Source: Sphingobacteriales bacterium
Lineage (GTDB): Bacteria; Bacteroidota; Bacteroidia; Chitinophagales; UBA2359
NCBI GenBank assembly: GCA_016718845.1
Contig: JADKCK010000014.1
Coordinates: forward strand, 62,001-126,000
Reading direction: 5' to 3'
DNA: 64,000 nucleotides
Positions 29,448 to 38,330 of this stretch are shown piece by piece; the first letter of the stretch is position 1, and each line of letters starts with the position of its first letter. The notes under the pieces are model-generated. The model saw only the letters and a program-made list of their open reading frames with translations, ran no database searches and was not told the DNA's origin. The position numbers and the translations under genes were made by a program.

Positions 29448-30134
29448 CTATTCTACACCAATATACCAATGTGCCTGAATGAGGTTGGCTGTTGATACCC
29501 GGGTTTCTATACGTCCATTATTGGCAGTATTTTCGGGACTTGGCTAGGGGGTCTCGTACTACTATTGACTGAATAATTGGGCCATACATAGAATTGATAT
29601 AACTACAAGCGGTACAACAACTAAGCGGTATGTCCCGAATTAGGCGACGATTGATACCCAATTAAAACAGGATGTTGGGCTGACAGTTCTTGAATTAAAT
29701 AGGCTGGGGGCTCCCAAATTTAACGATGCCTGAACAGCATACGCCCGTCCGTTATTGTCAAAGCTCCAATTATTAAGATTAGCCGTTATAACCTGAAAGT
29801 TTCCTGTCCAGTTAGGTAAATTTCCGTGGGTCAGTACCATAGCTACGAGCCACAATTTGCTCTTGTGTGATATTAACCCCATAATAGTTAAAAATCATTT
29901 GCATCGAAGCAGCCCAACACCAATTAGAGTTTCGTTGGCTAGACGCATAATAATTAAACCGTTCTCTAGGTATTCCAACATAGATTGGTTGCTCGGTTGA
30001 TTGTTGTTCAAACCCTTGTCAGCCCACTTGATTGTTGTTCAAACCATTGTTGTTCAAACCATTGTTGCCCAAAAAGATTGCTGCCCGCTGCTTACTATAT
30101 GCAACAAGAAAAATAAAACTTGATTTTTTTTCAT
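29448..30134 (-). pseudogene. Papain-like cysteine peptidase, secreted, frame-broken
   Basis: The start at 30134 gives MKKNQVLFFLLHIVSSGQQ, followed (after a shift) by short WFEQQ repeats and QPIYVGIPRERFNYYASSQR. The active-site segment NSNWCWAASMQMIFNYYGVN carries the catalytic Cys; then ITQEQIVARSYGTDP, NWTGNFQVITANLNNWSF, QELSAQHPVLIGYQSSPNSG, and a GHTA(L) segment with the catalytic His. The reading ends WYIGVE-stop at 29448. WCWAA plus a later His and a VVRDP turn is the signature of the C39/C70-like papain superfamily in secreted bacterial proteins. At least four indels break it. The substrate is unknown. Confidence 0.7.
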
Positions 30135-30293
30135 CACATTTATTTTTAGTTATGAAATTTACCAACAAATATGCTGTTTTGCATAGTTCTGCAATTATTT
30201 CTTGTGCTTATAAACAACATTATCGGGCACTAATAAGTTCCAATAGACACCATTGTTGTAATTTATTTATTGCACAATATATGTCTCCAAAAT

Positions 30294-30693
30294 CTAACAA
30301 AAATTGACGTTACTCAATAAGCCCATAAACGATAAAAACCCCATTATCATTGACAATATAACTGAAATAAGCGTGTCGAGAAGGCTAATGCTTTAAACAC
30401 AATGGGGCTTGATTGGTTGTATAAAAATGCTAATACAATATACCATGCTAATAATGCAAACAGAATACCAAATATTATCGAACTAGTTTGCCAAACAGGT
30501 CCGGAAAAGCCATCAATCTGCTAGTTATAAATACATTTAGTCCAGTAAATGCCATGCCTATTAACATTCAAGCAGCACCTATGCCAAACTCGTTGTGCGA
30601 TTTACCAAACCAACGATTTAATACGTTAGCATAATAAACATACACAAAAAGTTTAACAAATAATACTATAAGTGTCGAAATGTACCAAATCAT
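30294..30693 (-). pseudogene. Small integral membrane protein, frame-broken
   Basis: From the ATG at 30693: MIWYISTLIVLFVKLFVYVY, RWFGKSHNEFGIGAA, MLIGMAFTGLNVFITSRLM, then in shifted frames QTSSIIFGILFALLAWYIVL and ILSMIMGFLSFMGLLSNVNF with a stop at 30294. It would be about 133 residues with four predicted helices. No family recognised. Between it and the peptidase start (30134) nothing convincing is encoded. Confidence 0.5.
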
Positions 30694-30870
30694 TTTTTTA
30701 TGAATTTAAAAGGTATAATATTAAACATTTTATTAGCCTATTGTTGCTATAAGTTTAGTTTTTATACGGCAAAATTATTCTAACAACTTATATCTTGTCT
30801 AGTAAAAATAGCTCATTTATTTTTGCAAAACAATAAATATACATTTTCTTTGTACTTCGGTATAGAGAAT

Positions 30871-30917
30871 ACAAAGTTGCACAATGCACTGATAATTAGT
30901 GTATTGTGCAACTTTGT
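30871..30917 (-). terminator. Long stem-loop terminator after the amylase gene
   Basis: acaaagttgcacaat/attgtgcaactttgt form a perfect 15-base stem, extended inward by gcact/agtgt with one mismatch. It lies just beyond the end of the amylase gene on the minus strand. Confidence 0.7.
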
Positions 30918-30949
30918 GCAGTTAAACAACTACATTATTATAGTTTATT

Positions 30950-32299
30950 ATTGCCCGTAAAAATTACTTTGTCCAAATACTATAAGCCCAAGGGCTTTAA
31001 TATAAAGGTAGATTGTGCCTCAAGTTTGTTTTTTGCCCGACAAGTAGTGTTTGTAGCACCTACGGGTGCATTTTTGTAAAATTAATTGCCCGTTCATCGG
31101 CAGACATATTAATCAAAACCACTATTTCGTCGTTGCCTTTTTACGATAAAAAGCAAGTACATTTGCGTCGTCGGTGGTGTTAATGCGCGTCATATCGCCA
31201 CCTTCGCACCATTATATAGGGCAGGATGTGCTTTTTAAGTTTTAGCAACGATTGCAAAAAGGGTCATCGAGTAATCGCTCCACCAATGGGTCTTTTTCAA
31301 AAAACTTGAGGCGTTTGTGCAAAGCGGCTTCTTGTCCGTTGTACATCAAAAATACCGCGTTGTTGCCGCCAACACGCCACAAGCTTTTACAGCAGCGTCA
31401 TACGTTCAAAAACTCGGTTCCGTTCCACGAGCGCCGTCGGTTTGAGGTAAATATGACCGATAGGCATCTTCGCCATATTTAGCTAAATCTTCTTTAAAAT
31501 AGTTGTCTAAATCGGCAACAGTTTTTTTCTTTGCGATACATCGTTTAATATATGTGTAGTGTCCAGCCATAAGTAGCATCAAAGCCACTTTTGTGCAAGT
31601 CGGGCGATCTGCCTTCGGCAAGCATAAAAATAGGTTTGTTTAGTTTGTGCAGTTCGGTGTTGGCTTTTTCCAAAAATCATGGAAGCACCATTTCTGCCAC
31701 ATCGCATCTATATCCATCAATATTTGTCTCGGTAATCCAATATTTTAGGGCATCTATCATTGTTTTGATATCGGCATTATCGTAGTTTAGGTCAGACATT
31801 TGCCCAATCGGCAACAGGTGGTTTCCATATTGCCTTTTTCGTCTTTGCTGTACCAGTCGGGGTGTTAGCAATCCAAACATTGTCGAAGCTCGTATGATTG
31901 GCTACCCAATCAATAATAACATACATGCCCAAATCGTGTGCTTTTTTTACTAAATGTTTAAAATCGTCTAAAGTGCCATAATCAGGATTAACGCCTTTGT
32001 AATCTTGTACCGAGTAATGGCTACCCATGCTACCTTTGCGGTTTGTGGCCAATTGGATGAATGGGCATCAGCCAAACAATATCTACGCCCGATGTCTTTA
32101 AGTCGGGGCAACTAGTTTTCGAAGGCTTTAAAGCGCGCTTCTGCCGAAAACTGCCTTAACGTTTTACTTCTTAAATATTACTGCTTGTAAAATCTTGTGC
32201 TTTTTTGCTGCTACTTACTTTTGAGCTACTAGTACAACTGCCCCAAAATAGCAAAATGCTTATGGCAAAAATAAGAAGTGTGTTTTTTTTACAGTACAT
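30950..32299 (-). pseudogene. Alpha-amylase family lipoprotein (GH13-like), frame-broken
   Basis: The start at 32299 is followed by a lipoprotein signal (MYCKKNTLLIFAISILLFWG-SC). In shifting frames come RQFSAEARFKAFENQLPRLK, the catalytic-barrel start GVDIVWLMPIHPIG, GSMGSHYSVQDYKGVNPDYG, region I DWVANH, region II GYRCDVAE with the nucleophile Asp, and MLAEGRSPDL supplying the acid/base Glu. A C-terminal beta-domain follows, with YRKKGNDEIVVLINMSADER-like text. This is the GH13 order. The intact length would be about 445-450 residues. It should cleave alpha-glucans at the cell surface or periplasm. At least eight indels interrupt it, so it is unusable as read. The end is approximate. Confidence 0.8.
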
Positions 32300-32325
32300 A
32301 GTAATTTTGTTGTTTTTGTTTAGTG

Positions 32326-32333
32326 CAAAGGTA
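32326..32333 (-). promoter_or_regulatory. Candidate -7 box for the amylase gene
   Basis: The minus strand reads TACCTTTG followed by CAC, matching TAnnTTTG, 27 bases before the ATG at 32299. No clear -33 element at standard spacing. Confidence 0.4.
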
Positions 32334-32433
32334 ATGCGTAATGGGCAAAAAATGGTAGTTTGTGACATTTTTTTTTGAGAAAGGCAATTTTTGCAACAAA
32401 TACTATCTTTTTTTTACGCTATCTACAATAAGA

Positions 32434-32691
32434 CTAACAAAAATATAAAAACAGTAAAACTAACAAACTTATCCAATCAATTGTTTTATATTTTAACCAC
32501 TGCTCCACAATATCCGAACCGTGCCCGTAAACTTGTTGTACAAACAATACTGTAAAAAAATAAATAAACCATATAGGGCGTTTTAAAAGCCCATAAATAC
32601 ACAATAAATTTATGCCCACAAAAAGTAGTGCTGAATTTACAGGATAAATACCCCAAATAAAGTGAACATGAGTGTTTTTATCTGCCCAAAA
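32434..32691 (-). CDS. Hydrophobic membrane-protein tail without its own start
   Basis: From about 32691 leftward the frame reads WADKNTHVHFIWGIYPVNSA, LLFVGINLLCIYGLLKRPIW, FIYFFTVLFVQQVYGHGSDI and TIDWISLLVLLFLYFC, three likely transmembrane segments. There is no good ATG; the frame upstream is an out-of-phase reading of the duplicated T9SS gene. The junction coincides with the edge of the 0.8-kb tandem duplication, so this may be the surviving 3' end of a gene cut by that event. No family recognised. Confidence 0.4.
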   Translation of the reverse strand, partial: FWADKNTHVHFIWGIYPVNSALLFVGINLLCIYGLLKRPIWFIYFFTVLFVQQVYGHGSDIVEQWLKYKTIDWISLLVLLFLYFC

Positions 32692-33368
32692 TATTTTTGC
32701 CAAAGGTTTGGGGTTATTTTTTTTGCAAATTTGTTGTTGGTGTCTTTCATTATGTGTTGTTGTGCATCTATAAACCAAACGGCGTAATAGCCTGCGGGCA
32801 GATGTGCTACATCTATCCAAAACTCGCTTTCGTTTTGTGCTACGGTTTGTTCGTAAACAACAGCTCCTTGCATATTGGTAATGTATAGTTTAGCGGCTTG
32901 ATAGTTTCGGTCGGTGTCTAAATGTAGTTGTGTTTCGGCGGGGTTAGGCGATATGGTAAAATCAAAAGGCTCAAGCACTCGCTCTATTTCGGGCGACCAA
33001 AGTGGGGTTTCTGTCCAGGTTAAAGGTTGGGTTAGTATTTGTCTTCTTACGGTTTTATATTGCGCTGGCACCTCACCCAACCACCATATTCTGCATTTTT
33101 CAGGATCATTTGAAAAACAACCGCAGTATCTATCAACCTTTTTCTTTGTCCACTTTTGGGTAGCAGGGCTTATCAACATCTGCCACGATGCATCGCGTCC
33201 CATTGGAGGAAAATATTCAACCTCCACATAACCCTTCGAGGTTTTTACGATGGTTTTGTAGGGTTGGGTAAATGAGGCGTAGTAAGGATGCTCCGTTTCT
33301 GTTTCTTGTGCTTGGGCTGTAAGTGTACCATATAATAGCACAACAACGAGTAGGGTAAAGTGGTTCAT
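32637..33368 (-). CDS. Small T9SS substrate, copy 1 of a tandem duplication
   Basis: Start at MNHFTLLVVVLLYGTLTAQA (signal peptide), 33368; the longer upstream frame is rejected because a -7 box lies inside it. The mature protein (PYYASFTQPYKTIVKTSKGY, VEVEYFPPMGRDASWQMLIS) has a Cys-rich patch (about residues 100-135), then a type A T9SS sorting domain: FDFTISPNPAETQLHLDTDR, AAKLYITNMQGAVVYEQTV, LPAGYYAVWFIDAQQHIMK. The natural end is probably KFAKK-stop at 32714: an 8-base A run (7 in copy 2) shifts the frame to read ITPNLWQKYF... and stop at 32637. Function unknown; a small exported surface protein. Confidence 0.75.
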   Translation of the reverse strand: MNHFTLLVVVLLYGTLTAQAQETETEHPYYASFTQPYKTIVKTSKGYVEVEYFPPMGRDASWQMLISPATQKWTKKKVDRYCGCFSNDPEKCRIWWLGEVPAQYKTVRRQILTQPLTWTETPLWSPEIERVLEPFDFTISPNPAETQLHLDTDRNYQAAKLYITNMQGAVVYEQTVAQNESEFWIDVAHLPAGYYAVWFIDAQQHIMKDTNNKFAKKITPNLWQKYFGQIKTLMFTLFGVFIL

Positions 33369-33432
33369 AAAAGGAGTGAAGTGGTGAATGAGTGAAATGG
33401 GGAAAGTTGGTATTACGCTATTGGTTATCTTA

Positions 33433-33440
33433 CAAAAGTA
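33433..33440 (-). promoter_or_regulatory. Candidate -7 box for T9SS substrate copy 1
   Basis: The minus strand reads TACTTTTG, 65 bases before the ATG at 33368. The same box is preserved in copy 2 at 34254-34261, where a leader rich in gagtgaa-like heptamers separates it from the ATG at 34150. Confidence 0.35.
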
Positions 33441-33504
33441 CAACAAAATTTCGAGTTTGTCTGTTTTTTATCTGCCCAAAATATTTTTTGCCAAAGGTTT
33501 GGGG

Positions 33505-34150
33505 TTATTTTTTTGCAAATTTATTGTTGGTGTCTTTCATTATGTGTTGTTGTGCATCTATAAACCAAACGGCGTAATAGCCCGCGGGCAGATGTGTTAC
33601 ATCTATCCAAAACTCGCTTTCGTTTTGTGCTACGGTTTGTTCGTAAACCACGGCCTCGTATATTGGTAATGTATAGTTTAGCGGCTTGATAGTTGCGGTC
33701 GGTGTCTAAATGTAGTTGCGTTTCGGCGGGGTTGGGCGATATGGTAAAATCAAAAGGCTCAAGCACTCGCTCTATTTCGGGCAACCAAAGTGGGGTTTCT
33801 GTCCAGGTTAAGGGTTGAGTTAGTATTTGTCTGGTTATGGTTTTGTATTGCGGGGAAATCTCACTCACACACCATAGTTTGCATTTTTCAGGCTCCCACG
33901 AGTGAGAACAATACTTGCTGTTACATTTTGTCAACTTTTGGGTAGCAGGGCTTATCAACATCTGCCACGATACATCGCGTCCCATTGGAGGAAAATATTC
34001 AACCTCCACATAACCCTTCGAGGTTTTTACGATGGTTTTATAGGGTTGGGTAAATGAGGCGTAGTAAGGATGTTCTGTTTCTGTTTCTTGTGCTTGGGCT
34101 GTAAGTGTACCATATAATAGCACAGCAACGAGTAGGGTAAAATGGTTCAT
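33505..34150 (-). pseudogene. Small T9SS substrate, copy 2 of a tandem duplication (frameshifted)
   Basis: Start at MNHFTLLVAVLLYGTLTAQA, 34150. Nearly identical to copy 1 except for the Cys-rich patch, which reads LTKCNSKYCSHSWEPEKCKL where copy 1 has WTKKKVDRYCGCFSNDPEKC. A net 2-base loss near 33652 changes ITNMQGAVVYEQ to ITNIRGRGLRTN and removes most of the sorting domain from the frame; as read it ends at 33521. With the indel corrected it would end KFAKK-stop at 33505. Loss of the sorting domain would stop T9SS export if the shift is real. Confidence 0.65.
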
Positions 34151-34253
34151 AAATGGTGGAGGGTGAAGGGTGAATGGTGAAGAATTGAAGGGTATGGTGA
34201 AGGAGTGAAGGAGTGAAAGAGTGAAAGTTGGTATTACGCTATTGGTTATCTTA

Positions 34254-34261
34254 CAAAAGTA
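34254..34261 (-). promoter_or_regulatory. Candidate -7 box for T9SS substrate copy 2
   Basis: Same TACTTTTG box as in copy 1, about 104 bases before the ATG at 34150. The leader between them (34155-34225) is a degenerate run of gagtgaa/ggtgaag units, absent from copy 1 except for a short stub. Confidence 0.35.
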
Positions 34262-34425
34262 CAACAAAATTTCGAGTTTGTCTGTTTTTTATCTGCCCAA
34301 AATATTTTTTTGCCAAAGGTTTGGGGTTATTTGCCTTTGTTTGCAATTTTGTTGTTGTTTTTGCGTTAAACTTTTGGTCATGTTTTAGGTCTAATAGCAA
34401 TCTACATCACACAAAACACACACTC

Positions 34426-35775
34426 ATGATGAAATTATCAAAAATCAGTTTTGGCACTTTGTTTGCCATTTGTTTGTTTTTATCGGCTTGTACCCATACC
34501 CGACAAGTTGTTAGTACGCAACCTACGCCCAATCAAACGGGTGTTGCCCAACAACAAAGCAACCAAACGGTGCAGCAAAATCAACAGCAAACTAATCAGG
34601 TAAATAACTTACCTTATCAGCAGCAAAACAATCAGGTAGTACCTAGTTGTAGTTTCAACCAATCCACCTAGTTTTACTTGCCACCGCCGCCTTCTATTCC
34701 GTCGGACAATACAACGGCTAAAATTCAGGTAGCTGTTTTGCTTGATACCAGCAACAGCATGGACAGTTTGATTAACCAAGCAAAAAGCGCCATTGTGGAA
34801 ATTGGTGAACGAATTGGCTTTGGCACGCGACAGTAAAGGCAACATACCAAGCCTTGAGTTGGCATTGTACGAGTACGGCAACGATGGTTTATCGGCAGAG
34901 GGCACTTCATTCGTCAGGTGTCGCCATTTACCAACGATTTAGATTTTGTGTCGAGCGATTGTTTTCGTTGACTACCAATGGCGGCTCGAGTATTGCGGGG
35001 CGGTGATAAAAAATGCCACCGAACAGCTAACATGGAACGGCAATGCCGACGACCTAAAAATTATTTTTATTGCTGGCAACGAAGCCTTTGACCAAGGTCC
35101 GATAGATTATCGTCAATCGTGCAAAAATGCCATTAGTAAAAGTATACTTATCAACACCATTTTTTGTGGTAATACCAACGAAGGTATCAACACACACTGG
35201 AAAGACGGTGCCGACCTTGCAGATGGTAAATACATGAATATAAACAGCGATGCTACTGTGGTGCATATTGATGCTCCGCAAGATAGTGTTATAAATAGGT
35301 TAAATTTAAAACTAAACGATACCTATATTGGTTATGGCAATTATGGTAAATCGCAAAGAGATGCAAAGTACCCAAGACTCCTAATGCGGCTACTTATGGT
35401 ACTGCCAATGCGGCACAACGTGCCATGACCAAAGCGTCGATGAGTTACAAAAACGATACTTGGGATATGGTAGATGCTGCCAAAGAGCGCGGTGGTGCAG
35501 CAAAAATAGCTGCCGAAACCAAAGACGAAGATTTGCCCGAAGAAATGAAAAAAATGACTAAAGAAGAAAGGGTTAAATACATAGACGAAAAAGCCAAACA
35601 ACGCGAGGCGATACAACAACAAATTAGCCAACTTAGCGAAGAACGCCGCAAATATGTTGCCCAAACAGAAAAAGAATTGGCGGCACAAACGGGCGATAAT
35701 ACCCTAGATGCAGCTATTTTAAACAGCATTAGAGAGCAAGCAAAAGCAAAAAAATACACCTTTGAGCAAAAATAA
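34426..35775 (+). pseudogene. von Willebrand A-domain lipoprotein, frame-broken
   Basis: The start at 34426 is followed by a lipoprotein signal (LFAICLFLSAC-THT) and a Gln/Asn-rich linker. In shifted frames from 34680 the von Willebrand A domain reads AVLLDTSNSMDSLINQAKSA (MIDAS DxSxS as DTSNS), NELALARDSKGNIPSLELAL, YEYGNDGLS, then LTWNGNADDLKIIFIAGNEA and TIFCGNTNEGINTHWKDGAD. After a last shift near 35365 come TYGTANAAQRAMTKASMSYK and a charged coiled-coil tail ending KAKKYTFEQK at 35775. The intact protein would be about 450 residues, anchored in a membrane and binding partners through a metal site. Indels lie at about 34650-34960 and 35365. Function not known beyond the fold. Confidence 0.8.
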
Positions 35776-35804
35776 CACCCGTTGCTAAGTAGATTTATGC
35801 GCAT

Positions 35805-35839
35805 AAAAAATCCCTCTTTTTGTTAAAGAGGGATTTTTT
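35805..35839. terminator. Bidirectional terminator between convergent genes
   Basis: aaaaaatccctcttt/aaagagggatttttt form a 15-base stem with a 5-6 base loop and T/A runs at both ends. It serves the von Willebrand A gene (plus) and the secreted-protein gene at 35881 (minus). Confidence 0.92.
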
Positions 35840-35880
35840 ATGCCTAATTTGCAAACTATCAATTCCAAACAATTGATTAA

Positions 35881-36696
35881 TTAGTTTGGTGGATTACCAG
35901 TATCTTGATTTATTAGTTGTTTTAAGCTATCAAGTTGTTGTTCGCTTAGTTTGTTGTTTCCGTCAGACATTTGGTCGTCGAAATTTTCGCTGTTTTCTTC
36001 GTCACCTCCGTCGCCAAAGTCCATAGCATCGCCGCCAAAGTCTGCTTTTTTGAGTACTTCGTCGCGCAAGCCGCTGCTAATTTTCTGTTCGCCGCAATTG
36101 TCACAATCTTTGGCGGGCTTAGTTTGTGGTGTTGCTGCATCGGAGTTTGCCTCGATACTTTCGATGTTTAGTTTGTTTTTTTCGCTTGGTTCTGAGGGTG
36201 GAGGCGATGCTTTTTCGCTGGCTTTTTTTGCAGCCTTTTTACTCAGTTTTTCGGCGGTGCTTTCGGGTTTGCCTTTGTAGGTTTTGCTGTTTTCTGCTTC
36301 ATTAGTACCCAACAAAGGCTCCTCGTTTTTTACGGGTACTTTTTGTTGCATAGCAAAGTTATTATCTGCTATGGCATCAACTTGGTAACCTATCGAAAGT
36401 AGCTCGTTGGCAACCGAGCTTTGGTTTAAAATAGCTTTTATATCGGTACCTTCTTCAAATACCAATACAAATTTGCGGTTTTTCAAGTCCGATTCGCAGC
36501 GCTGTACACCCTTTTGTTGCATAAACAAACGGGTTAGGTTTACAGCCTCAGAGGTGCTGAGTGAAGCTGGAGAATTGGGAGAATCTGCTTTTGTTAATTG
36601 TATACTTATTTGCTCGTATTTAACCGATTGAGCATTTGTGGATATAGATAGTGCAAATAAAAGCAAATAAGCAAGCAATAGACTTGTTTTTTTCAT
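35881..36696 (-). CDS. Secreted hypothetical protein with Ser/Lys-rich and acidic regions
   Basis: The start is taken at MKKTSLLLAYLLLFALSIST (36696), which gives a clean signal peptide ending NAQ; seven residues upstream are excluded. Residues about 22-110 form a compact domain (YEQISIQLTKADSPNSPASL; RCESDLKNRKFVLVFEEGTD, with predicted alternating strands). Then a low-complexity Lys/Ser/Pro segment, a CDNC motif near residue 200, and a Gly/Asp/Asn-rich acidic segment (DFGGDAMDFGDGGDEENSEN). No family recognised. Confidence 0.7.
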   Translation of the reverse strand: MKKTSLLLAYLLLFALSISTNAQSVKYEQISIQLTKADSPNSPASLSTSEAVNLTRLFMQQKGVQRCESDLKNRKFVLVFEEGTDIKAILNQSSVANELLSIGYQVDAIADNNFAMQQKVPVKNEEPLLGTNEAENSKTYKGKPESTAEKLSKKAAKKASEKASPPPSEPSEKNKLNIESIEANSDAATPQTKPAKDCDNCGEQKISSGLRDEVLKKADFGGDAMDFGDGGDEENSENFDDQMSDGNNKLSEQQLDSLKQLINQDTGNPPN

Positions 36697-36862
36697 AACT
36701 TTATATTTAGTGTACATAGCACGTTTATGTGGCTTATACTATGTAAAGTTAGCACAATATGGTGGAACAAAAAAATTTTTTGCCATTTATCAATACATTT
36801 TTTTAAAAAAATATTTCATGTGATTACTATAGCACATCAACAAAGTAATTTAAGGAAAATAG

Positions 36863-36901
36863 AAAGTGCAAATAGCTATTTAAAATAGTTACTTGCACTT
36901 T
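36863..36901 (-). terminator. Imperfect stem-loop after the DAHP synthase gene
   Basis: aaagtgcaaatagctatt and aatagttacttgcacttt pair over 18 bases with two mismatches around a short loop, about 75 bases beyond the stop at 36975. The U tract on the minus strand is weak. Confidence 0.55.
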
Positions 36902-36974
36902 TTACAATTCTATAAGTTGCTGATTGTCTTGCACATAAGTACATTAACTACAAAAGCATATATTTATATCACAA

Positions 36975-38108
36975 TCAACCTTTTACTTCTATCTTATGTG
37001 CTTGATTAGATGTGTTCATTATGCTTGTTTGGTGCCGTATAGACTCTTTGTGTACAACATTATATAGGTCAAACATAAATTCTTCCGTTAAACCTTCTTT
37101 AATACCTGCTTGGCTACGTTCGCGCACTATTTCGTCCCATCTATTTGGTTGCAAAATGGTAATGTTATTTTCTAATTTATACCTACCAATTTGCTCGGCA
37201 ATGTGCATACGTTTGGTTAATATAGCTAACAGTTCTTTGTCTACATCGTCAATCATATCGCGCAAATCTTCCAGGTTATGCAAAAATACAGCATCGGTAC
37301 TTGTTGTTTTGCGCAGCACAAGGCTATCAATCAAACGTGCATAATTTTCGGGGGTTACTTGTTGTTCGGCATCGCTTAGGGCGCGGGCAGGGTTAATATG
37401 CGACTCAAGCATGATACCATTAAAGTTCAAGTCCATTGCTTTTTGGGCTACCTCTTGCAGTGTATCTCGTCGTCCGCAAATATGGCTGGGGTCGCAGATA
37501 ATAGGCAAATTAGGCATACGTCGCATCAACTCAATAGGTATTTCCCATTGGGGTTTGTTGCGGTATTTGCTTTTTTCGTGCGATGAAAATCCGCGATGAA
37601 TGGCTGCCAATTTGGTGATGCCTACTTTGTTCATTCGTTCAAAAGCACCCATCCACAGCGACAAATCGGGGTTGACAGGGTTTTTAATCATCACCGGAAT
37701 ATCTACCCCTTGCAGTGCGTCGGCAATTTCTTGTATCGAGAATGGGTTAACCGTTGTGCGTGCTCCAATCCAAAGTATATCAACGCCCATACGCAAAGCT
37801 TCGTATACGTGTTTCACATTGGCTACCTCTACAGTTACGGGCAAACCCGTTGCTTTACCTGCTTGTTTTAGCCATTGCAAGCCAATGCTGCCAATACCCT
37901 CAAAACAATTGGGGCGGGTTCGGGGTTTCCATATACCAGCACGTAATATATGTACTCCTCCATGTTGTGCCAATTGTTGGCAGGTTTCCATAACTTGCTC
38001 TTCTGTTTCGGCGCTACATGGACCTGCTATCATCAAAGGTTCAGTGTCCGAAAAACCAAAACCCCATTGGCTAAGTGGCGTTAGCTGTAATTTAATTTCT
38101 GATGCCAT
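36975..38108 (-). CDS. Bifunctional DAHP synthase / type II chorismate mutase
   Basis: 377 residues. Residues about 1-270 are a type I-beta (KDPG-type) DAHP synthase: EPLMIAGPCSAETEEQVMET, HILRAGIWKPRTRPNCFEGI, ILWIGARTTVNPFSIQEIAD, PVMIKNPVNPDLSLWMGAFE, and metal-site PIICDPSHICGRRD. It condenses PEP and erythrose 4-phosphate, the first step of the shikimate pathway. Residues about 280-365 are an AroQ-type chorismate mutase (DMIDDVDKELLAILTKRMHI, IGRYKLENNITILQPNRWDE), leading to prephenate. C-terminal fusion of the mutase to DAHP synthase is the arrangement common in Bacteroidota and usually allows feedback control by prephenate or chorismate; regulation here is inferred. Monocistronic, with a TATCTTTG box 62 bases upstream. 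Confidence 0.95.
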   Translation of the reverse strand: MASEIKLQLTPLSQWGFGFSDTEPLMIAGPCSAETEEQVMETCQQLAQHGGVHILRAGIWKPRTRPNCFEGIGSIGLQWLKQAGKATGLPVTVEVANVKHVYEALRMGVDILWIGARTTVNPFSIQEIADALQGVDIPVMIKNPVNPDLSLWMGAFERMNKVGITKLAAIHRGFSSHEKSKYRNKPQWEIPIELMRRMPNLPIICDPSHICGRRDTLQEVAQKAMDLNFNGIMLESHINPARALSDAEQQVTPENYARLIDSLVLRKTTSTDAVFLHNLEDLRDMIDDVDKELLAILTKRMHIAEQIGRYKLENNITILQPNRWDEIVRERSQAGIKEGLTEEFMFDLYNVVHKESIRHQTSIMNTSNQAHKIEVKG

Positions 38109-38169
38109 ACAATAAAATAATAATGATGTGATAAGTAATAGAAGAACAAAACATCGGAGAATCTAGATG

Positions 38170-38177
38170 CAAAGATA
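38170..38177 (-). promoter_or_regulatory. Candidate -7 box of the DAHP synthase/chorismate mutase gene
   Basis: The minus strand reads TATCTTTG followed by CATC, an exact TAnnTTTG match, 62 bases before the ATG at 38108. No -33 element at standard spacing was seen. Confidence 0.5.
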
Positions 38178-38330
38178 GCGCTTTTTTTGCAATTTTGCGC
38201 ATTTAAGGCTAAACTTAACACTTTTGCCCCGCTCAAACTACCCACACAAAGCCCCACTTGACGACACCTCTGTGTCTCCGTTGTAAAATAAAAAACAACA
38301 AGAGGCACAGAGAAAACAGAGAAAAGAAAA

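Larger units (their letters stand above)
32683..34335. repeat. Tandem duplication of about 0.8 kb plus a third junction fragment
   Basis: The segment tctgcccaaaatattttt...gccaaaggtttggggtta occurs at about 32682, 33472 and 34292. Two full units lie between these points (787-821 bases), each holding a complete small T9SS gene with its promoter region; the third is a stub of about 45 bases beside the von Willebrand A gene. Both promoter regions keep the same TACTTTTG box. Confidence 0.9.

Noticed and set aside
30032..30307. Plus-strand 91-residue frame over the cysteine peptidase start
   Set aside because: It reads the antisense of the WFEQQ repeats and signal peptide of a recognisable gene, and shows no family or signal.
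32434..32820. One 128-residue membrane protein
   Set aside because: Its first 43 residues are an out-of-frame reading of the duplicated T9SS gene (RLVYRCTTTHNERHQ), so only the part from about 32691 downward is considered.
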